Under the pieces are notes generated by a model. The model ran no database searches, was not told the DNA's origin, and was given only the letters and a program-made list of their open reading frames with translations. The translations under genes and the position numbers were made by a program. 64,000 bases of DNA from JAFGUB01 sp050305515 (lineage in GTDB: Bacteria; Campylobacterota; Campylobacteria; Campylobacterales; Sulfurimonadaceae), in NCBI GenBank assembly GCA_050305515.1, contig JBNLFL010000020.1, positions 1 through 64,000 of the forward strand, given 5' to 3'. Of the stretch, positions 26,436 through 35,914 are shown piece by piece (position 1 is the stretch's first letter; the number at the start of each line of letters is the position of its first letter).

Positions 26436-27186
26436 AGAGCGTTTCAGTTTTATTCTTTTTTTGGCACTGATTATCGGTGCCATCACCTATTCACCGACAC
26501 TTCAATCCCCGTTTCTTGATCTTTCGCACCGTATCAAAAGCTTTTACCTCGATTCCGTCACTGCCATAAGCAACCGTATCGAAGAGCATTTTTTACAGGC
26601 CGAGACCATTGCCTCTCAGCGAAAAGAGCTCGAAAAATATCAGCGCAGCCACCTGATCTCGCTCCAGTTTGCCAATGAACTGAGTGCTTTGCTTGAGGAA
26701 AACAACGCTTCTATCGCCCATCATCCCGACGTCATCCTTGTTCGTGCGCTCTCGTATGTCAAATTTGGTGACATCAACAAAGTCTGGCTCGACTTTGATG
26801 ACTTCAATGCGTCACGCGTTTACGGTCTGGTTCACGCCGGCACAGCGGCAGGTATCGCCATTGAGCGCAGCGGAAAACCGTTGGCCCTGCTCAACAGCGA
26901 TCGCAAAAGTGCCTATGCCGTCTTTGTCGGCCCCGAAAAAGCGCCCGGTATCGTTCACGGCAACGGAGGGAACGAGATGATGGTAGAATACATCCCGATC
27001 TACAAGCAGATCAATATCGGTGATGAAGTCATCACATCGGGGCTCGATCATCTTTTCTTTGCAGGAATGAAAGTCGGGAAGGTGACATCGGTCATGCTTT
27101 CTCAGGGGTATCAGACCGCAGTGGTACACCCCTATTATGATGCGACACACCCCCAATATTTTCATCTTATAAAAGCCGTTCGATGA
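26428..27186 (+). CDS. mreC: Rod-shape-determining protein MreC
   Basis: A 252-aa bitopic protein: short cytoplasmic N-terminus, transmembrane helix (SFILFLALIIGAITY, residues about 6-22), a coiled coil (residues 45-85), then the periplasmic double beta-barrel with KVWLDFDDF, GTAAGIAIER and IYKQINIGDEVITSGLD. It links MreB to the peptidoglycan synthases. Start ATG 26428 overlaps the mreB end by 8 bp. The downstream outer-membrane gene overlaps by 4 bp. Confidence 0.95.
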   Translation: MSKERFSFILFLALIIGAITYSPTLQSPFLDLSHRIKSFYLDSVTAISNRIEEHFLQAETIASQRKELEKYQRSHLISLQFANELSALLEENNASIAHHPDVILVRALSYVKFGDINKVWLDFDDFNASRVYGLVHAGTAAGIAIERSGKPLALLNSDRKSAYAVFVGPEKAPGIVHGNGGNEMMVEYIPIYKQINIGDEVITSGLDHLFFAGMKVGKVTSVMLSQGYQTAVVHPYYDATHPQYFHLIKAVR

Positions 27187-27905
27187 GAGTACTGCTTCTT
27201 CTTTTCAGTGCTTTCATGCTCCATGCCGAATCCACCCTCTCCGTGGGTTTCGGGCCTTACATGCAAACACAGCCCTATACAAAAGCCGATCCGCTTCTGC
27301 TTCCCTCTCCGGTCATTTTTCTTGAGTATGAAATTTTTTATGTGAGCTGGTCGCGCATGGGCGTCTATTTTCTCGGCGGCGACAACTGGGGTGCGTCATT
27401 GATGGTGCAGCCGAGAACCTACGGCTATGAGAGTTCCGATGCGCCCATTCTTGAAGGGATGCATCAACGTGAACGCAGTTGGGAAGGCGGTGTTTCGCTT
27501 GCCGGAAAAAACGCTTACGGATTTGCCGAAATCGCCTATCTGCATGACCTGCTTAACAGTACCAACCGTTCTCTGGTACGTTTTGAAGCGGGGCATACTT
27601 TTGAATCGGGAGCCTGGAGCATCACGCCTGCCGTGATGGCACTCTGGTTTTCTCAGGGCTTCAATGATTACTATTACGGCGTCTCAGAGCGTGAAGCGAC
27701 GCCACAACGTCCTGCCTACCGCGCAGATGCCGGAGTTAATTGGGCCGTTGAAACCTATATCGACTACCGTATCAATCCGCAATGGAGTGTTTTTGCCAAC
27801 TTCCGGATCGACTGGTTCGATGCCGCCGTTACGCAAAGTCCCATCGTCAATCAATCGACGATGATCTCAGGACTCGTCTCCCTGCTCTACCACTTCGATT
27901 TTTAG
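27183..27905 (+). CDS. MipA/OmpV-like outer-membrane protein
   Basis: A 240-aa exported barrel: signal peptide MRVLLLLFSAFMLHA, then strands typical of the MipA/OmpV family, including the late motif FNDYYYGVSEREA and the ending SLLYHFDF with terminal Phe. In E. coli, MipA scaffolds MltA and a penicillin-binding protein, which would fit its place after mreBC (4-bp overlap with mreC), but other members are plain outer-membrane proteins. Confidence 0.82.
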   Translation: MRVLLLLFSAFMLHAESTLSVGFGPYMQTQPYTKADPLLLPSPVIFLEYEIFYVSWSRMGVYFLGGDNWGASLMVQPRTYGYESSDAPILEGMHQRERSWEGGVSLAGKNAYGFAEIAYLHDLLNSTNRSLVRFEAGHTFESGAWSITPAVMALWFSQGFNDYYYGVSEREATPQRPAYRADAGVNWAVETYIDYRINPQWSVFANFRIDWFDAAVTQSPIVNQSTMISGLVSLLYHFDF

Positions 27906-27983
27906 AAAAACTGCCCTTTACATGTAACCCCGTTTTAAGTGCGCTCCGAGTAAAATAACAAAATTTTTATGACAAGGGAAAGC

Positions 27984-30900
27984 ATGCCAAAACGCGACGA
28001 TATCAAAACGATTCTCCTCATCGGGTCAGGTCCCATTGTTATCGGTCAGGCGTGTGAATTTGACTACTCGGGTACGCAGGCCGTCAAGACGCTCAAAGAG
28101 CTGGGCTACCGGGTCGTACTCATCAATTCCAACCCCGCCACCATCATGACCGATCCCGAGTTTGCCGATCGCACTTATGTTGAACCGATCAAACCTGAAG
28201 TGATCGCACAGATTATCAAAGATGAAAAAGTCGATGCCATCCTGCCCACGATGGGAGGCCAGACCGCACTCAATGCCGCAATGAAAATGTACGAACAGGG
28301 CATGCTCGAGAACATCACCTTCCTCGGCGCCAATCCCGAAGCGATCAAAAAAGGCGAAGACCGTCAGGCATTCAAGGAAGCCATGATCAAAATCGGTATG
28401 GACCTGCCGCATTCACGTTACGCCTATAACATGGACGAAGCGCTTCTCGCCGCCGAAGAGATCGGATTCCCGCTCATTATCCGCGCCTCCTATACCCTTG
28501 CCGGAGGCGGATCGGGTGTCGCGTACAACATCGATGAGTACAAAATGCTCGCGCAGCGCGGTCTGGATGAAAGCCCCATCAACGAAATTCTGATCGAGGA
28601 ATCCCTGCTGGGCTGGAAAGAGTATGAAATGGAGGTCATCCGCGACCGGGCGGATAACTGCATCATCGTCTGTTCCATCGAAAACTTCGACCCGATGGGT
28701 GTTCATACCGGTGACTCCATTACCGTTGCTCCGGCGCTGACACTGACCGACAAAGAGTACCAGCGTATGCGTAACGCCTCTTTTGAAATTCTGCGCGAAA
28801 TCGGTGTCGATACCGGCGGTTCGAACGTCCAGTTTTCTGTCGATCCCAAAACCGGACGCATGATCGTTATCGAAATGAACCCGCGTGTGTCACGCTCTTC
28901 GGCACTGGCATCCAAAGCAACCGGATACCCCATCGCCAAGATTGCCACCCTTCTGGCGGTGGGCTACACGCTTGATGAGATCGAAAATGACATTACCGGC
29001 ACTCCGGCGAGTTTCGAACCGGTCATCGACTATATCGTTACCAAACTCCCCCGTTTCACCTTCGAAAAATTCCCCGAAGCCGAATCCACACTCACTACGG
29101 GTATGAAATCTGTCGGTGAAGCGATGGCGATCGGGCGTACCTTCAAGGAGTCCATGCAGAAGGCACTCTGCTCGCTTGAAACTGGGCTTTCCGGTTTTGA
29201 CGTCATGGCAGGCGATCAGGAGCATATCGTTCACGAAATCCGCCGCCCCAATGCCGAGCGCATGCTCTACGTGGCCGAGGGATTCCGCCGCGGCATGAGT
29301 GTCGAGGAGATCTTCGAACTCTCCAAAATCGATCCGTGGTTTCTCTATCAGATCGAAGAGATCGTTGCATTTGAGAAAACGATCGACATGGATATCCTGA
29401 ACGATCCCATCCGCTTCCGAGAGGCGAAAACCTACGGATTCTCCGACAAGAAAATTGCCGAGATCATCAGCAACAACTGCCCGACCAAACAGAGCGAAAA
29501 CGACATTTATGCGGCGCGCAAGCGTCTGGGCATCTCGCTCGAATACAACGAAGTCGACACCTGTGCCGCCGAGTTCGAAGCGCTCACGCCCTACCTCTAC
29601 TCATCCACCAATGTCACCAAACTTGAAAACATCCCCAGCCGCGTGAGCGACAAACGCAAGGTGATGATTCTCGGCGGCGGTCCGAACCGTATCGGTCAGG
29701 GTATCGAGTTTGACTACTGCTGCGTCCACGCCGCGTTCGCGCTTAAAGAGATGGGCATCGAGACCATCATGTACAACTGTAACCCCGAAACCGTTTCCAC
29801 CGACTACGACACATCCGATGTACTCTACTTCGAACCGATCGACTTCGAGCATGTGCGTGAAGTGATCGAACATGAACAGCCCAACGGCATTATCGTCCAC
29901 TTCGGCGGTCAGACACCGCTCAAACTCGCCAACCCGCTCACGGCTATCGGCGCGCAGATCGCCGGAACGCCTGCCAAGGTAATCGATCTGGCGGAAGACC
30001 GGGAAAAATTCGCCAAATTCGTTCGTGAGCACAACCTGCGCCAGCCTGAAAACGGTATTGCCGTCAACAAGGAACAGGCGGTTGCCGTGGCTACGTCACT
30101 GGGATATCCGGTGCTGGTACGTCCTTCGTTTGTTCTGGGCGGACGCGCCATGCGCATTGTCTACAACGAAAGCGAACTGCGCCAGTATATGGATGCAGCC
30201 GTCTCGGTCAGTCATGATGCGCCCGTTCTTGTTGACAAATTCCTCGATCAGGCCGTCGAACTTGACGTCGATGCCATTTGTGACGGCAGCGAAGTCTATA
30301 TTGGTTCGGTCATGCAGCACATTGAGGAAGCGGGTATTCACTCGGGTGACAGCGCCTGTTCACTCCCGCCGGTCAGCCTTTCGGATGCCCTCAAAGAGGA
30401 AGTCGAGCGTCAGACCAAAACAATCGCTCTGGGTCTTGGCGTTATCGGTCTGCTTAACATCCAGTACGCCATCTATCAAAATGAAATCTACCTCATTGAA
30501 GTCAATCCGCGCGCGTCACGAACCGTGCCGTTTGTCTCCAAGGCAACCGGCATGCCGCTGGCCAAAGTGGCGACACGCGTCATGATGGGTGACACCCTGC
30601 GCAACGCGCTCAAATTCTATGACCGTTTCAACATCGTTCAAGAAGGCAACGGCGTCCTCAAACCGCGCCTCAAAAACCATGTAGCTATCAAAGAAGCGGT
30701 CTTCCCGTTCAACAAACTCTACGGTGCCGACCTGGTACTCTCCCCGGAGATGAAATCTACCGGCGAAGTCATGGGTATCAGCACCAACTTCGGTATCTCC
30801 TTTGCCAAAAGCCAGATGGCGGCAGGCAACAACATTCCGACCAAAGGAACCTGTTTCCTCTCTTTCATTGAGATGGACAAGGCTCAGGGTGTCGAGATTG

Positions 30901-31247
30901 CGCGCGGACTTCATGCGCACGGCTTCAAACTCATCGCCACACGCGGCACCCAAAAAGCGGTTGAAGCTGCGGGTATCCCCTGTGAAGCGGTACTGAAAAT
31001 CTCCGAGGGTCGTCCCAATATCGAAGATATCATGAAAAACGGCGACGTGGCCATGGCCATCAACACCTCCGACAACAACACCTCCAAAAAAGATGCCGAG
31101 GTGATCCGCCAGATCGTCCTGCGCCGCAACATCCCCTACTTCACCACACTCAGTGCGGCCCGAGCCGCGATTGATGCGCTTTCGCAGATGGGCAATCCCG
31201 ACTGGAACCGTCCGCGTGCCCTTCAGGACTTCCTGAACGAATCATGA
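27984..31247 (+). CDS. carB: Carbamoyl-phosphate synthase large subunit
   Basis: Makes carbamoyl phosphate for arginine and pyrimidine synthesis. The 1087-aa protein has two homologous ATP-grasp halves: LLIGSGPIVIGQACEFDYSG with PTMGGQTALN first, and ILGGGPNRIGQGIEFDYCC with FGGQTPLKLA second. The MGS-like allosteric domain follows at the C-terminus. ATG 27984 is chosen since AAGGGAA lies just upstream and the conserved PKRDDI begins there. A TAAAAT -10 stands at 27951-27956, and a TTACATGTAA copy lies in the gap. The small subunit carA is not in this window. Confidence 0.98.
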   Translation: MPKRDDIKTILLIGSGPIVIGQACEFDYSGTQAVKTLKELGYRVVLINSNPATIMTDPEFADRTYVEPIKPEVIAQIIKDEKVDAILPTMGGQTALNAAMKMYEQGMLENITFLGANPEAIKKGEDRQAFKEAMIKIGMDLPHSRYAYNMDEALLAAEEIGFPLIIRASYTLAGGGSGVAYNIDEYKMLAQRGLDESPINEILIEESLLGWKEYEMEVIRDRADNCIIVCSIENFDPMGVHTGDSITVAPALTLTDKEYQRMRNASFEILREIGVDTGGSNVQFSVDPKTGRMIVIEMNPRVSRSSALASKATGYPIAKIATLLAVGYTLDEIENDITGTPASFEPVIDYIVTKLPRFTFEKFPEAESTLTTGMKSVGEAMAIGRTFKESMQKALCSLETGLSGFDVMAGDQEHIVHEIRRPNAERMLYVAEGFRRGMSVEEIFELSKIDPWFLYQIEEIVAFEKTIDMDILNDPIRFREAKTYGFSDKKIAEIISNNCPTKQSENDIYAARKRLGISLEYNEVDTCAAEFEALTPYLYSSTNVTKLENIPSRVSDKRKVMILGGGPNRIGQGIEFDYCCVHAAFALKEMGIETIMYNCNPETVSTDYDTSDVLYFEPIDFEHVREVIEHEQPNGIIVHFGGQTPLKLANPLTAIGAQIAGTPAKVIDLAEDREKFAKFVREHNLRQPENGIAVNKEQAVAVATSLGYPVLVRPSFVLGGRAMRIVYNESELRQYMDAAVSVSHDAPVLVDKFLDQAVELDVDAICDGSEVYIGSVMQHIEEAGIHSGDSACSLPPVSLSDALKEEVERQTKTIALGLGVIGLLNIQYAIYQNEIYLIEVNPRASRTVPFVSKATGMPLAKVATRVMMGDTLRNALKFYDRFNIVQEGNGVLKPRLKNHVAIKEAVFPFNKLYGADLVLSPEMKSTGEVMGISTNFGISFAKSQMAAGNNIPTKGTCFLSFIEMDKAQGVEIARGLHAHGFKLIATRGTQKAVEAAGIPCEAVLKISEGRPNIEDIMKNGDVAMAINTSDNNTSKKDAEVIRQIVLRRNIPYFTTLSAARAAIDALSQMGNPDWNRPRALQDFLNES

Positions 31248-31681
31248 ATCCCGAAGCGGTCTATCTGGTTCAAACCGACACTACGGTCGGTTTTCTTTCC
31301 CAATCACGCGAAAGACTCTTACATGTAAAGCAGCGGCCGAGCGAAAAACCTTTTCTGCGGGTCTTTGACTCCTGCCGCGAATTTAAAAAACAGATGCGCG
31401 TTCCCAATGCCCATAAAAATCGCTTCCGCCGCTCCAGAGCCACGACCTTCGTCGTTAAAAACGAAGCCTGTCGTCTGGTGTCACACCCTCGGCACACCCG
31501 TTTTCTTGAACCTTTCGGATGGTGTTATTCGACTTCGGCGAACGCTTCGGGAAGCAGCTATGACGCAACCTTCGCCCACATTCACGCCGATATTATCGTC
31601 GAAGATGAACGCGGTCTTTTTGAAGCCGCACCCTCGCGCATGCTGCGTATCAGCCACAAACGTCAGGTGCGCCTGCGATGA
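31244..31681 (+). CDS. Short Sua5/YrdC-family protein
   Basis: A 145-aa protein related to TsaC/Sua5, which makes threonylcarbamoyl-AMP for the t6A tRNA modification. Family traits are the start VYLVQTDTTVGFLSQ and the middle KPFLRVFDSC, and the nucleotide-site-like GWCYSTSANASGSSYD. It is shorter than TsaC (about 190 aa) and lacks some of the core, so whether it is the active enzyme is uncertain. It overlaps carB by 4 bp and the next gene by 4 bp, forming one operon. A TTACATGTAA copy encodes its LLHVKQ segment. Confidence 0.75.
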   Translation: MNPEAVYLVQTDTTVGFLSQSRERLLHVKQRPSEKPFLRVFDSCREFKKQMRVPNAHKNRFRRSRATTFVVKNEACRLVSHPRHTRFLEPFGWCYSTSANASGSSYDATFAHIHADIIVEDERGLFEAAPSRMLRISHKRQVRLR

Positions 31682-32124
31682 GCCGCTTTTTTCAGGCCCT
31701 GCTCACAGGGATGTTTTTCACCTTTATTCTTGATTTTCTATTTCTGCTGGCGGTGCAGCTGCACTATCTTGACCGCTACGGCATCAAGGAGTTCTACAAT
31801 GTACTCTTTGCGGAGCATCAGGACCTACTCTATCTGCTTCCGCCCGTACTCATTCTGGGCTTTGTCCTGATCTATCTTGATAACCTCAAAATTGCACTCT
31901 TTACGCTCATCCTCGCTTTCGCACCGATTGTTGCGGGGCTGCTGCTGAGCGACGTCGGCGAATACTACGGCCGCATCCTGCTTCAGAAGGAAAATGTCCG
32001 CTACAGCGACGGACGCTTTGTCTATCAGGGCACGCTCTATTATGAAGGCAGAAAGCAGGTGACGCTCTTTGACGACGAACTGCAGCGTCTTATCACACTA
32101 GAAAAAAAGGATCTCAAACCATGA
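31678..32124 (+). CDS. Hypothetical inner-membrane protein, 148 aa
   Basis: The first 100 residues hold three hydrophobic helices (LLTGMFFTFILDFLFLLAV, LYLLPPVLILGFVLIYL and ALFTLILAFAPIVAGLLL), followed by a soluble tail with LQKENVRYSDGRFVYQGTLYY and a charged end. No family recognised. It overlaps both neighbours by 4 bp within the carB-led operon, and precedes a lipoprotein gene, so an envelope role is likely but unproven. Confidence 0.75.
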   Translation: MSRFFQALLTGMFFTFILDFLFLLAVQLHYLDRYGIKEFYNVLFAEHQDLLYLLPPVLILGFVLIYLDNLKIALFTLILAFAPIVAGLLLSDVGEYYGRILLQKENVRYSDGRFVYQGTLYYEGRKQVTLFDDELQRLITLEKKDLKP

Positions 32125-32687
32125 AGCATATCAGTACCATCGGTTCGGCAGCCCTTCTGGGAAGTGTCGGCATTGCCGTCATGCACATACTCACCGGATG
32201 CAGCGCCGAGCAGCAGGAGCCGCAAAACCGTTTTCTGGTTATAGAGCAGGAAGCAAACGGCGGCTACAAAGTTGTTGAAGAGATGCCTACCGAAGGTCCC
32301 AACCGTGCCATTATCCGCGAACGCGACGAAAACGGGAACGTCACGGAACGCTTCATGAACGAAGCCGAAATGAAAGCGCTGGCCGAGCAGGAGTACGCGA
32401 AAATGCAATCAGGGCAATCCGAGCTCAATGCACCTCCGAGCGACGCGGGAATGGGTCTTGCCGGAACCATTCTCGCCGTTGCGGCAGGATCGCTTCTTGG
32501 CAATATGATCGGTAATGCATTGATGAACAACTCCAACTTCAAACGCCACTCCGACAGTGTCAACCGCTCTGCCTATCATGCCAATAAAACAGGTGCTTCG
32601 GGCACCAACAGCAATACCAAAAAGAGCTATTTCGGCGATACGAAAAAATCGCCCTCTACTGCCAAAAGCACCACCTACGGAGGATAA
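32121..32687 (+). CDS. UPF0323-family lipoprotein
   Basis: A 188-aa lipoprotein with lipobox MHILTGCSAE (Cys 27 as the lipidated residue). A central Glu-rich domain containing FLVIEQEANGGYKVVEEMPT is followed by a Gly/Ala hydrophobic stretch MGLAGTILAVAAGSLLGNMIGNAL and a Ser/Asn/Lys-rich tail. The pattern matches the Campylobacterota family UPF0323, of unknown function. The start overlaps the upstream gene by 4 bp; the GspS-like gene follows after 3 bp, an order also known from Campylobacter. Confidence 0.85.
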   Translation: MKHISTIGSAALLGSVGIAVMHILTGCSAEQQEPQNRFLVIEQEANGGYKVVEEMPTEGPNRAIIRERDENGNVTERFMNEAEMKALAEQEYAKMQSGQSELNAPPSDAGMGLAGTILAVAAGSLLGNMIGNALMNNSNFKRHSDSVNRSAYHANKTGASGTNSNTKKSYFGDTKKSPSTAKSTTYGG

Positions 32688-32690
32688 CAG

Positions 32691-33866
32691 ATGGTCACAC
32701 TGCAACAGGTCATTCCCATTGACGATGCCGCGCTTGAAGCGCTCGGTTTCAGCTGGCACACCGACAGCGACGGCAGCAAATATGTCGCGGATCAGCTCTT
32801 ACATGTAAGCGATGAAGAGGCCGAAGCCTATTATGAAGCGGCCAATACCCTCTATGACATGTATGTTGAAGCAGCGCAGTATGTTATTGACAACAATCTC
32901 TTTTTTGAACTGGGAATCCCCTTCAATCTTGCAGAGAGCATCAAAAAAAGCTGGGAGAACGATGTCCACTGGCACCTCTACGGCCGTTTTGACCTTGCCG
33001 GAGGCATCGACGGCGCTCCCATCAAACTCATTGAGTTCAATGCCGACACGCCGACCGGACTCTTTGAAACGGCGGTCCTGCAATGGGCGCTGCTCAAGCA
33101 CAACCGCATGGATGAAGCGCGGCAGTTCAATAACATCTATGAAGCCGTTGCGGAGAATTTCCGTCGCCTGATTACGCTCTTTGACGATACCGATACATTT
33201 GATGAGCTCTATGACGGCTGGAAGATTCTTTTCTCTTCGGTAGAGGGCAACGACGAAGAGGAGACCACCACGCGCCTGCTGCGCCAGATTGCGACCGATG
33301 CGGGCTTCAATACCGGTTTCGAATTTCTCGACCGCGTCAAGTTCGACGAAGAGGGTATCTTTGACGCGCACGAAAACCCCTACGAATACTGGTTCAAGCT
33401 CTATCCGTGGGAAGACATCGGAACAGATGAACCCGAACTGGCGATGCTGCTGGGCACCATTATGACCAACCAGAAAGCGATCATTCTCAACCCCGCCTAC
33501 ACCCTGCTCTTTCAGTCCAAAGGGATGATGAAGATTCTCTGCGATCTTTTCCCCGACTCGCCCTACCTGCTCAAGACTTCATTTGAGCCTTTACATGTAA
33601 AGCAGGTGGAGAAAAAGGTTTTCGGACGCGAAGGCGCGAATATCAAAATCATTGAAGCAGACGGCAGCGTTGCTCTCGAAACCGAAGGACCCTACGGCAA
33701 CTACAGGAGTGTCTATCAGGAGTACGTGCCGTTTATGCAAGACGCCCGTGGCAATGCCTATCAGGCAGGTGTTTTTTTTGCCTATGAAGCATGCGGACTT
33801 GGCTTCCGCCGCGGCGGCGACGTCATGGATAACATGAGCAAGTTTGTCGGACACGTGCTGGTCTGA
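32691..33866 (+). CDS. Glutathionylspermidine-synthase-like ATP-grasp ligase
   Basis: A 391-aa protein of the GspS C-terminal (ATP-grasp amide ligase) family. Visible motifs are ENDVHWHLYGRFDLAGG, IKLIEFNADTPTGLFET near residue 118, and the C-terminal KTSFEPL and VKKVFGREGANI. There is no amidase domain. The real substrates of these stand-alone bacterial ligases are mostly unproven; a glutathione-spermidine link is only family annotation. Two TTACATGTAA copies are in the gene, both as Leu-His-Val (32799 and 33591). Confidence 0.85.
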   Translation: MVTLQQVIPIDDAALEALGFSWHTDSDGSKYVADQLLHVSDEEAEAYYEAANTLYDMYVEAAQYVIDNNLFFELGIPFNLAESIKKSWENDVHWHLYGRFDLAGGIDGAPIKLIEFNADTPTGLFETAVLQWALLKHNRMDEARQFNNIYEAVAENFRRLITLFDDTDTFDELYDGWKILFSSVEGNDEEETTTRLLRQIATDAGFNTGFEFLDRVKFDEEGIFDAHENPYEYWFKLYPWEDIGTDEPELAMLLGTIMTNQKAIILNPAYTLLFQSKGMMKILCDLFPDSPYLLKTSFEPLHVKQVEKKVFGREGANIKIIEADGSVALETEGPYGNYRSVYQEYVPFMQDARGNAYQAGVFFAYEACGLGFRRGGDVMDNMSKFVGHVLV

Positions 33867-33868
33867 TT

Positions 33869-34888
33869 CTATTTTTCACCTGTTCCGAGCATAATGGCGA
33901 TCCAGCGTGTGTTGGGCTGGGCATCGAAGGCGATTTTCGCCATGATGGTGAGCGGAATGGAGAGCAGCATCCCCACCGGGCCAAGCAGCCATCCCCAGAA
34001 AATTAACGATAAAAATACCACAAGTGTTGAAAGTCCCAGCCCTTTTCCCATAATGCGCGGTTCAAGTACTGAGCCTACGACCGTATTGATGATGACATAA
34101 CCAAGAGCAATCCAGAGGGCACTGCCGAATCCCAGCTGGACAATCGCCAGCAGTACCGCCGGAACCGCGGCAATGAGTGAGCCGATATTGGGAACGTAAT
34201 TGAGAAAAAAGGCAAGAACACCCCACAACACCGCATAGTCAAGTCCGAAGAGCGCCAGAATGCACCAGACTAGAAAACCGGTCAGCAGTGAGACTACGGT
34301 CTTGAGCATCATATACTTCTTGATCTTTTCAATAATCTTGTCAAGATGTTTGATGGTATCTTTTTCACCGTCCGCCTCATCGATCTTTTCGGAAAGCTGT
34401 GTCGATTCGAGGAGCATAAAGACGACGGTGAGCAGGATAACAAAGCCGTTTGTCAGCATGCCGCCCAGACTTTTCAGACTGCCCGCCGCAAATTGCATGA
34501 TACGGTCCGTGTCAAAAAGTGCACCGAGCTCTTCACGCGGCACATCGATGCCCCATGTTTCAAGATGTGAAACCAGCGTATTGAACTGTTGTGAAAGCCG
34601 CTCATGATACAACGGAAGATTGTTGCTGAAATCCTGCGCGGAAGAGCCGACGAGTATGCCCATCAAGGCAATGACCGCAACAATCGCAACCATAACCAGA
34701 GAGAGTGAAATAGCCTCATGCAAACCGCGGCGATTCAGCCAGCCAAAGAGCGGCGCAAAGATGATGGCAATGAATATTGACAGTAAGAAAGGCTCGACAA
34801 TCACTGCCGCAGCCTTGATACCGGCAAGCACGATGACCACGGCGGCCATGGTAATAAAAATGAAGGAAATAGAGTGCTCCTGTTGCAT
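33869..34888 (-). CDS. AI-2E/PerM-family membrane transporter
   Basis: A 339-aa polytopic protein with eight predicted helices. The paired N-terminal helices ITMAAVVIVLAGIKAAAVIVEPFLLSIF..., a long soluble loop (about residues 80-145), and the conserved C-terminal half NYVPNIGSLIAAVPAVLLAIVQ and GKGLGLSTLVVFLSLIFWGWLLGPVGMLLSIPL mark the family. Members export autoinducer-like compounds or work as sodium/proton antiporters; the substrate here is unknown. Convergent with the GspS-like gene (2-bp gap). Confidence 0.9.
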   Translation of the reverse strand: MQQEHSISFIFITMAAVVIVLAGIKAAAVIVEPFLLSIFIAIIFAPLFGWLNRRGLHEAISLSLVMVAIVAVIALMGILVGSSAQDFSNNLPLYHERLSQQFNTLVSHLETWGIDVPREELGALFDTDRIMQFAAGSLKSLGGMLTNGFVILLTVVFMLLESTQLSEKIDEADGEKDTIKHLDKIIEKIKKYMMLKTVVSLLTGFLVWCILALFGLDYAVLWGVLAFFLNYVPNIGSLIAAVPAVLLAIVQLGFGSALWIALGYVIINTVVGSVLEPRIMGKGLGLSTLVVFLSLIFWGWLLGPVGMLLSIPLTIMAKIAFDAQPNTRWIAIMLGTGEK

Positions 34889-34928
34889 TCATAGCCTCTT
34901 AATGTTATAGTTGTGTCATCTTAACATA

Positions 34929-35194
34929 ATACCAACCACCATTAACTATAGCAACGCAAGAGTAAAAAGAAGCGTTTGGCTGCAAGGAAGTGATGTGAAG
35001 CCCTGCTTGTTGCAGGGCAAACAGCACTGACGCCTCAGATGAATGCTTCTTTTCACTCCCGAAGGGCACCATGATCTTCGGCGTCTTTCTGCGTTGTCAC
35101 GCATCGGCGTAGCTTTGGCTACGCCTCTTTGTGACGCCTTGAAATACTTGAAGCTGATGGTGCTTGCGTAGCCATAGTTAATAGTGGTTGGTAT
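34929..35194. mobile_element. MITE-like element, 266 bp
   Basis: Terminal 32-bp inverted repeats (34929-34960 and 35163-35194) match at 29 of 32 positions, both beginning ATACCAACCAC on their outer ends. The interior carries two further perfect hairpins: GCCCTGC/GCAGGGC (35000-35018) and GGCGTAGC/GCTACGCC (35106-35125). No transposase is encoded. A TA dinucleotide stands on both sides if the repeats are read as starting at CCAACC, consistent with TA-duplicating elements. It fills most of the gap between the AI-2E transporter gene and the next gene and ends 15 bp from that gene's start. Confidence 0.7.
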
Positions 35195-35209
35195 AAAAGG
35201 TATTTTGAT

Positions 35210-35914
35210 ATGGATACCCCGCAACATTATGAAATTGAAGCGTATGATTTTTCCGTTTTCGGATTGATTCAGGCAGCTTGGGAACGCATTTCCGGTGTCA
35301 AATGGATTTTTCTTGCAGCACTGTTTGCGTATCTGGTCATTGCCGTTGTGCTGACATCGATTATCAGCATCTTTCTCCCCTCAGGTGGCACGGAAAACAC
35401 CATGGATATCAGCACTTTTGCGGGTTCTCAGCTGCAATCGCTTTTGGCATCGCCGGTACTGGTACCCGTCATGACAGGAATTCTGATGCTCTCCATCAGA
35501 CATGCCCGCAGCGAAACACTCGAGTTGTCATCGATTTTCAACTATTTCATTATCGTGTGGCCGCTTGTCTTTGCTTCCATAGCCATGAACGTTCTGATCA
35601 TCGTCGGATTTCTATTTTTACTGCTGCCGGGCATCTACCTGAGCGTCGCGTATGCTTTTACCCTGCCCCTGATGGCCGATAAAGGTCTGGGTATCTGGGA
35701 GGCCATGGAACTCTCGAGAAAAACCATTACCAAGCGCTGGTTCAAGGTATTCGGGCTTAATATAGTTCTGGCTTTTTTTATCGTACTCAGTGCCATTCCC
35801 TTAGGAATCGGCCTTATCTGGAGCATACCGCTGGCCTATGTCGCTTACGGCCTGCTCTATCACCGTATTTTCGATGACAGTGCCGAAGCGTCAGAACCGG
35901 AACTTCAGGATTGA
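35210..35914 (+). CDS. Hypothetical membrane protein, 234 aa
   Basis: The protein has about five to six hydrophobic helices. The segment LLLPGIYLSVAYAFTLPLMADKGLGIWEAMELSRKTI resembles the conserved core of the DUF975/glycerophosphoryl-diesterase membrane-domain group, in which a PG(I/V)-Y-x-x-x-(A/R) motif precedes EA(M/L)xxSxK. No enzymatic motif. Its start is 15 bp from the end of the MITE-like element, so its native promoter has probably been displaced or replaced. It overlaps the convergent permease gene by 10 bp. Confidence 0.78.
   Translation: MDTPQHYEIEAYDFSVFGLIQAAWERISGVKWIFLAALFAYLVIAVVLTSIISIFLPSGGTENTMDISTFAGSQLQSLLASPVLVPVMTGILMLSIRHARSETLELSSIFNYFIIVWPLVFASIAMNVLIIVGFLFLLLPGIYLSVAYAFTLPLMADKGLGIWEAMELSRKTITKRWFKVFGLNIVLAFFIVLSAIPLGIGLIWSIPLAYVAYGLLYHRIFDDSAEASEPELQD

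Noticed and set aside
34946..35227. 93-codon open frame across the MITE-like element
   Set aside because: It follows the structured repeat, with Arg/Ser-rich content explained by hairpins, and has no ribosome site; treated as element sequence.
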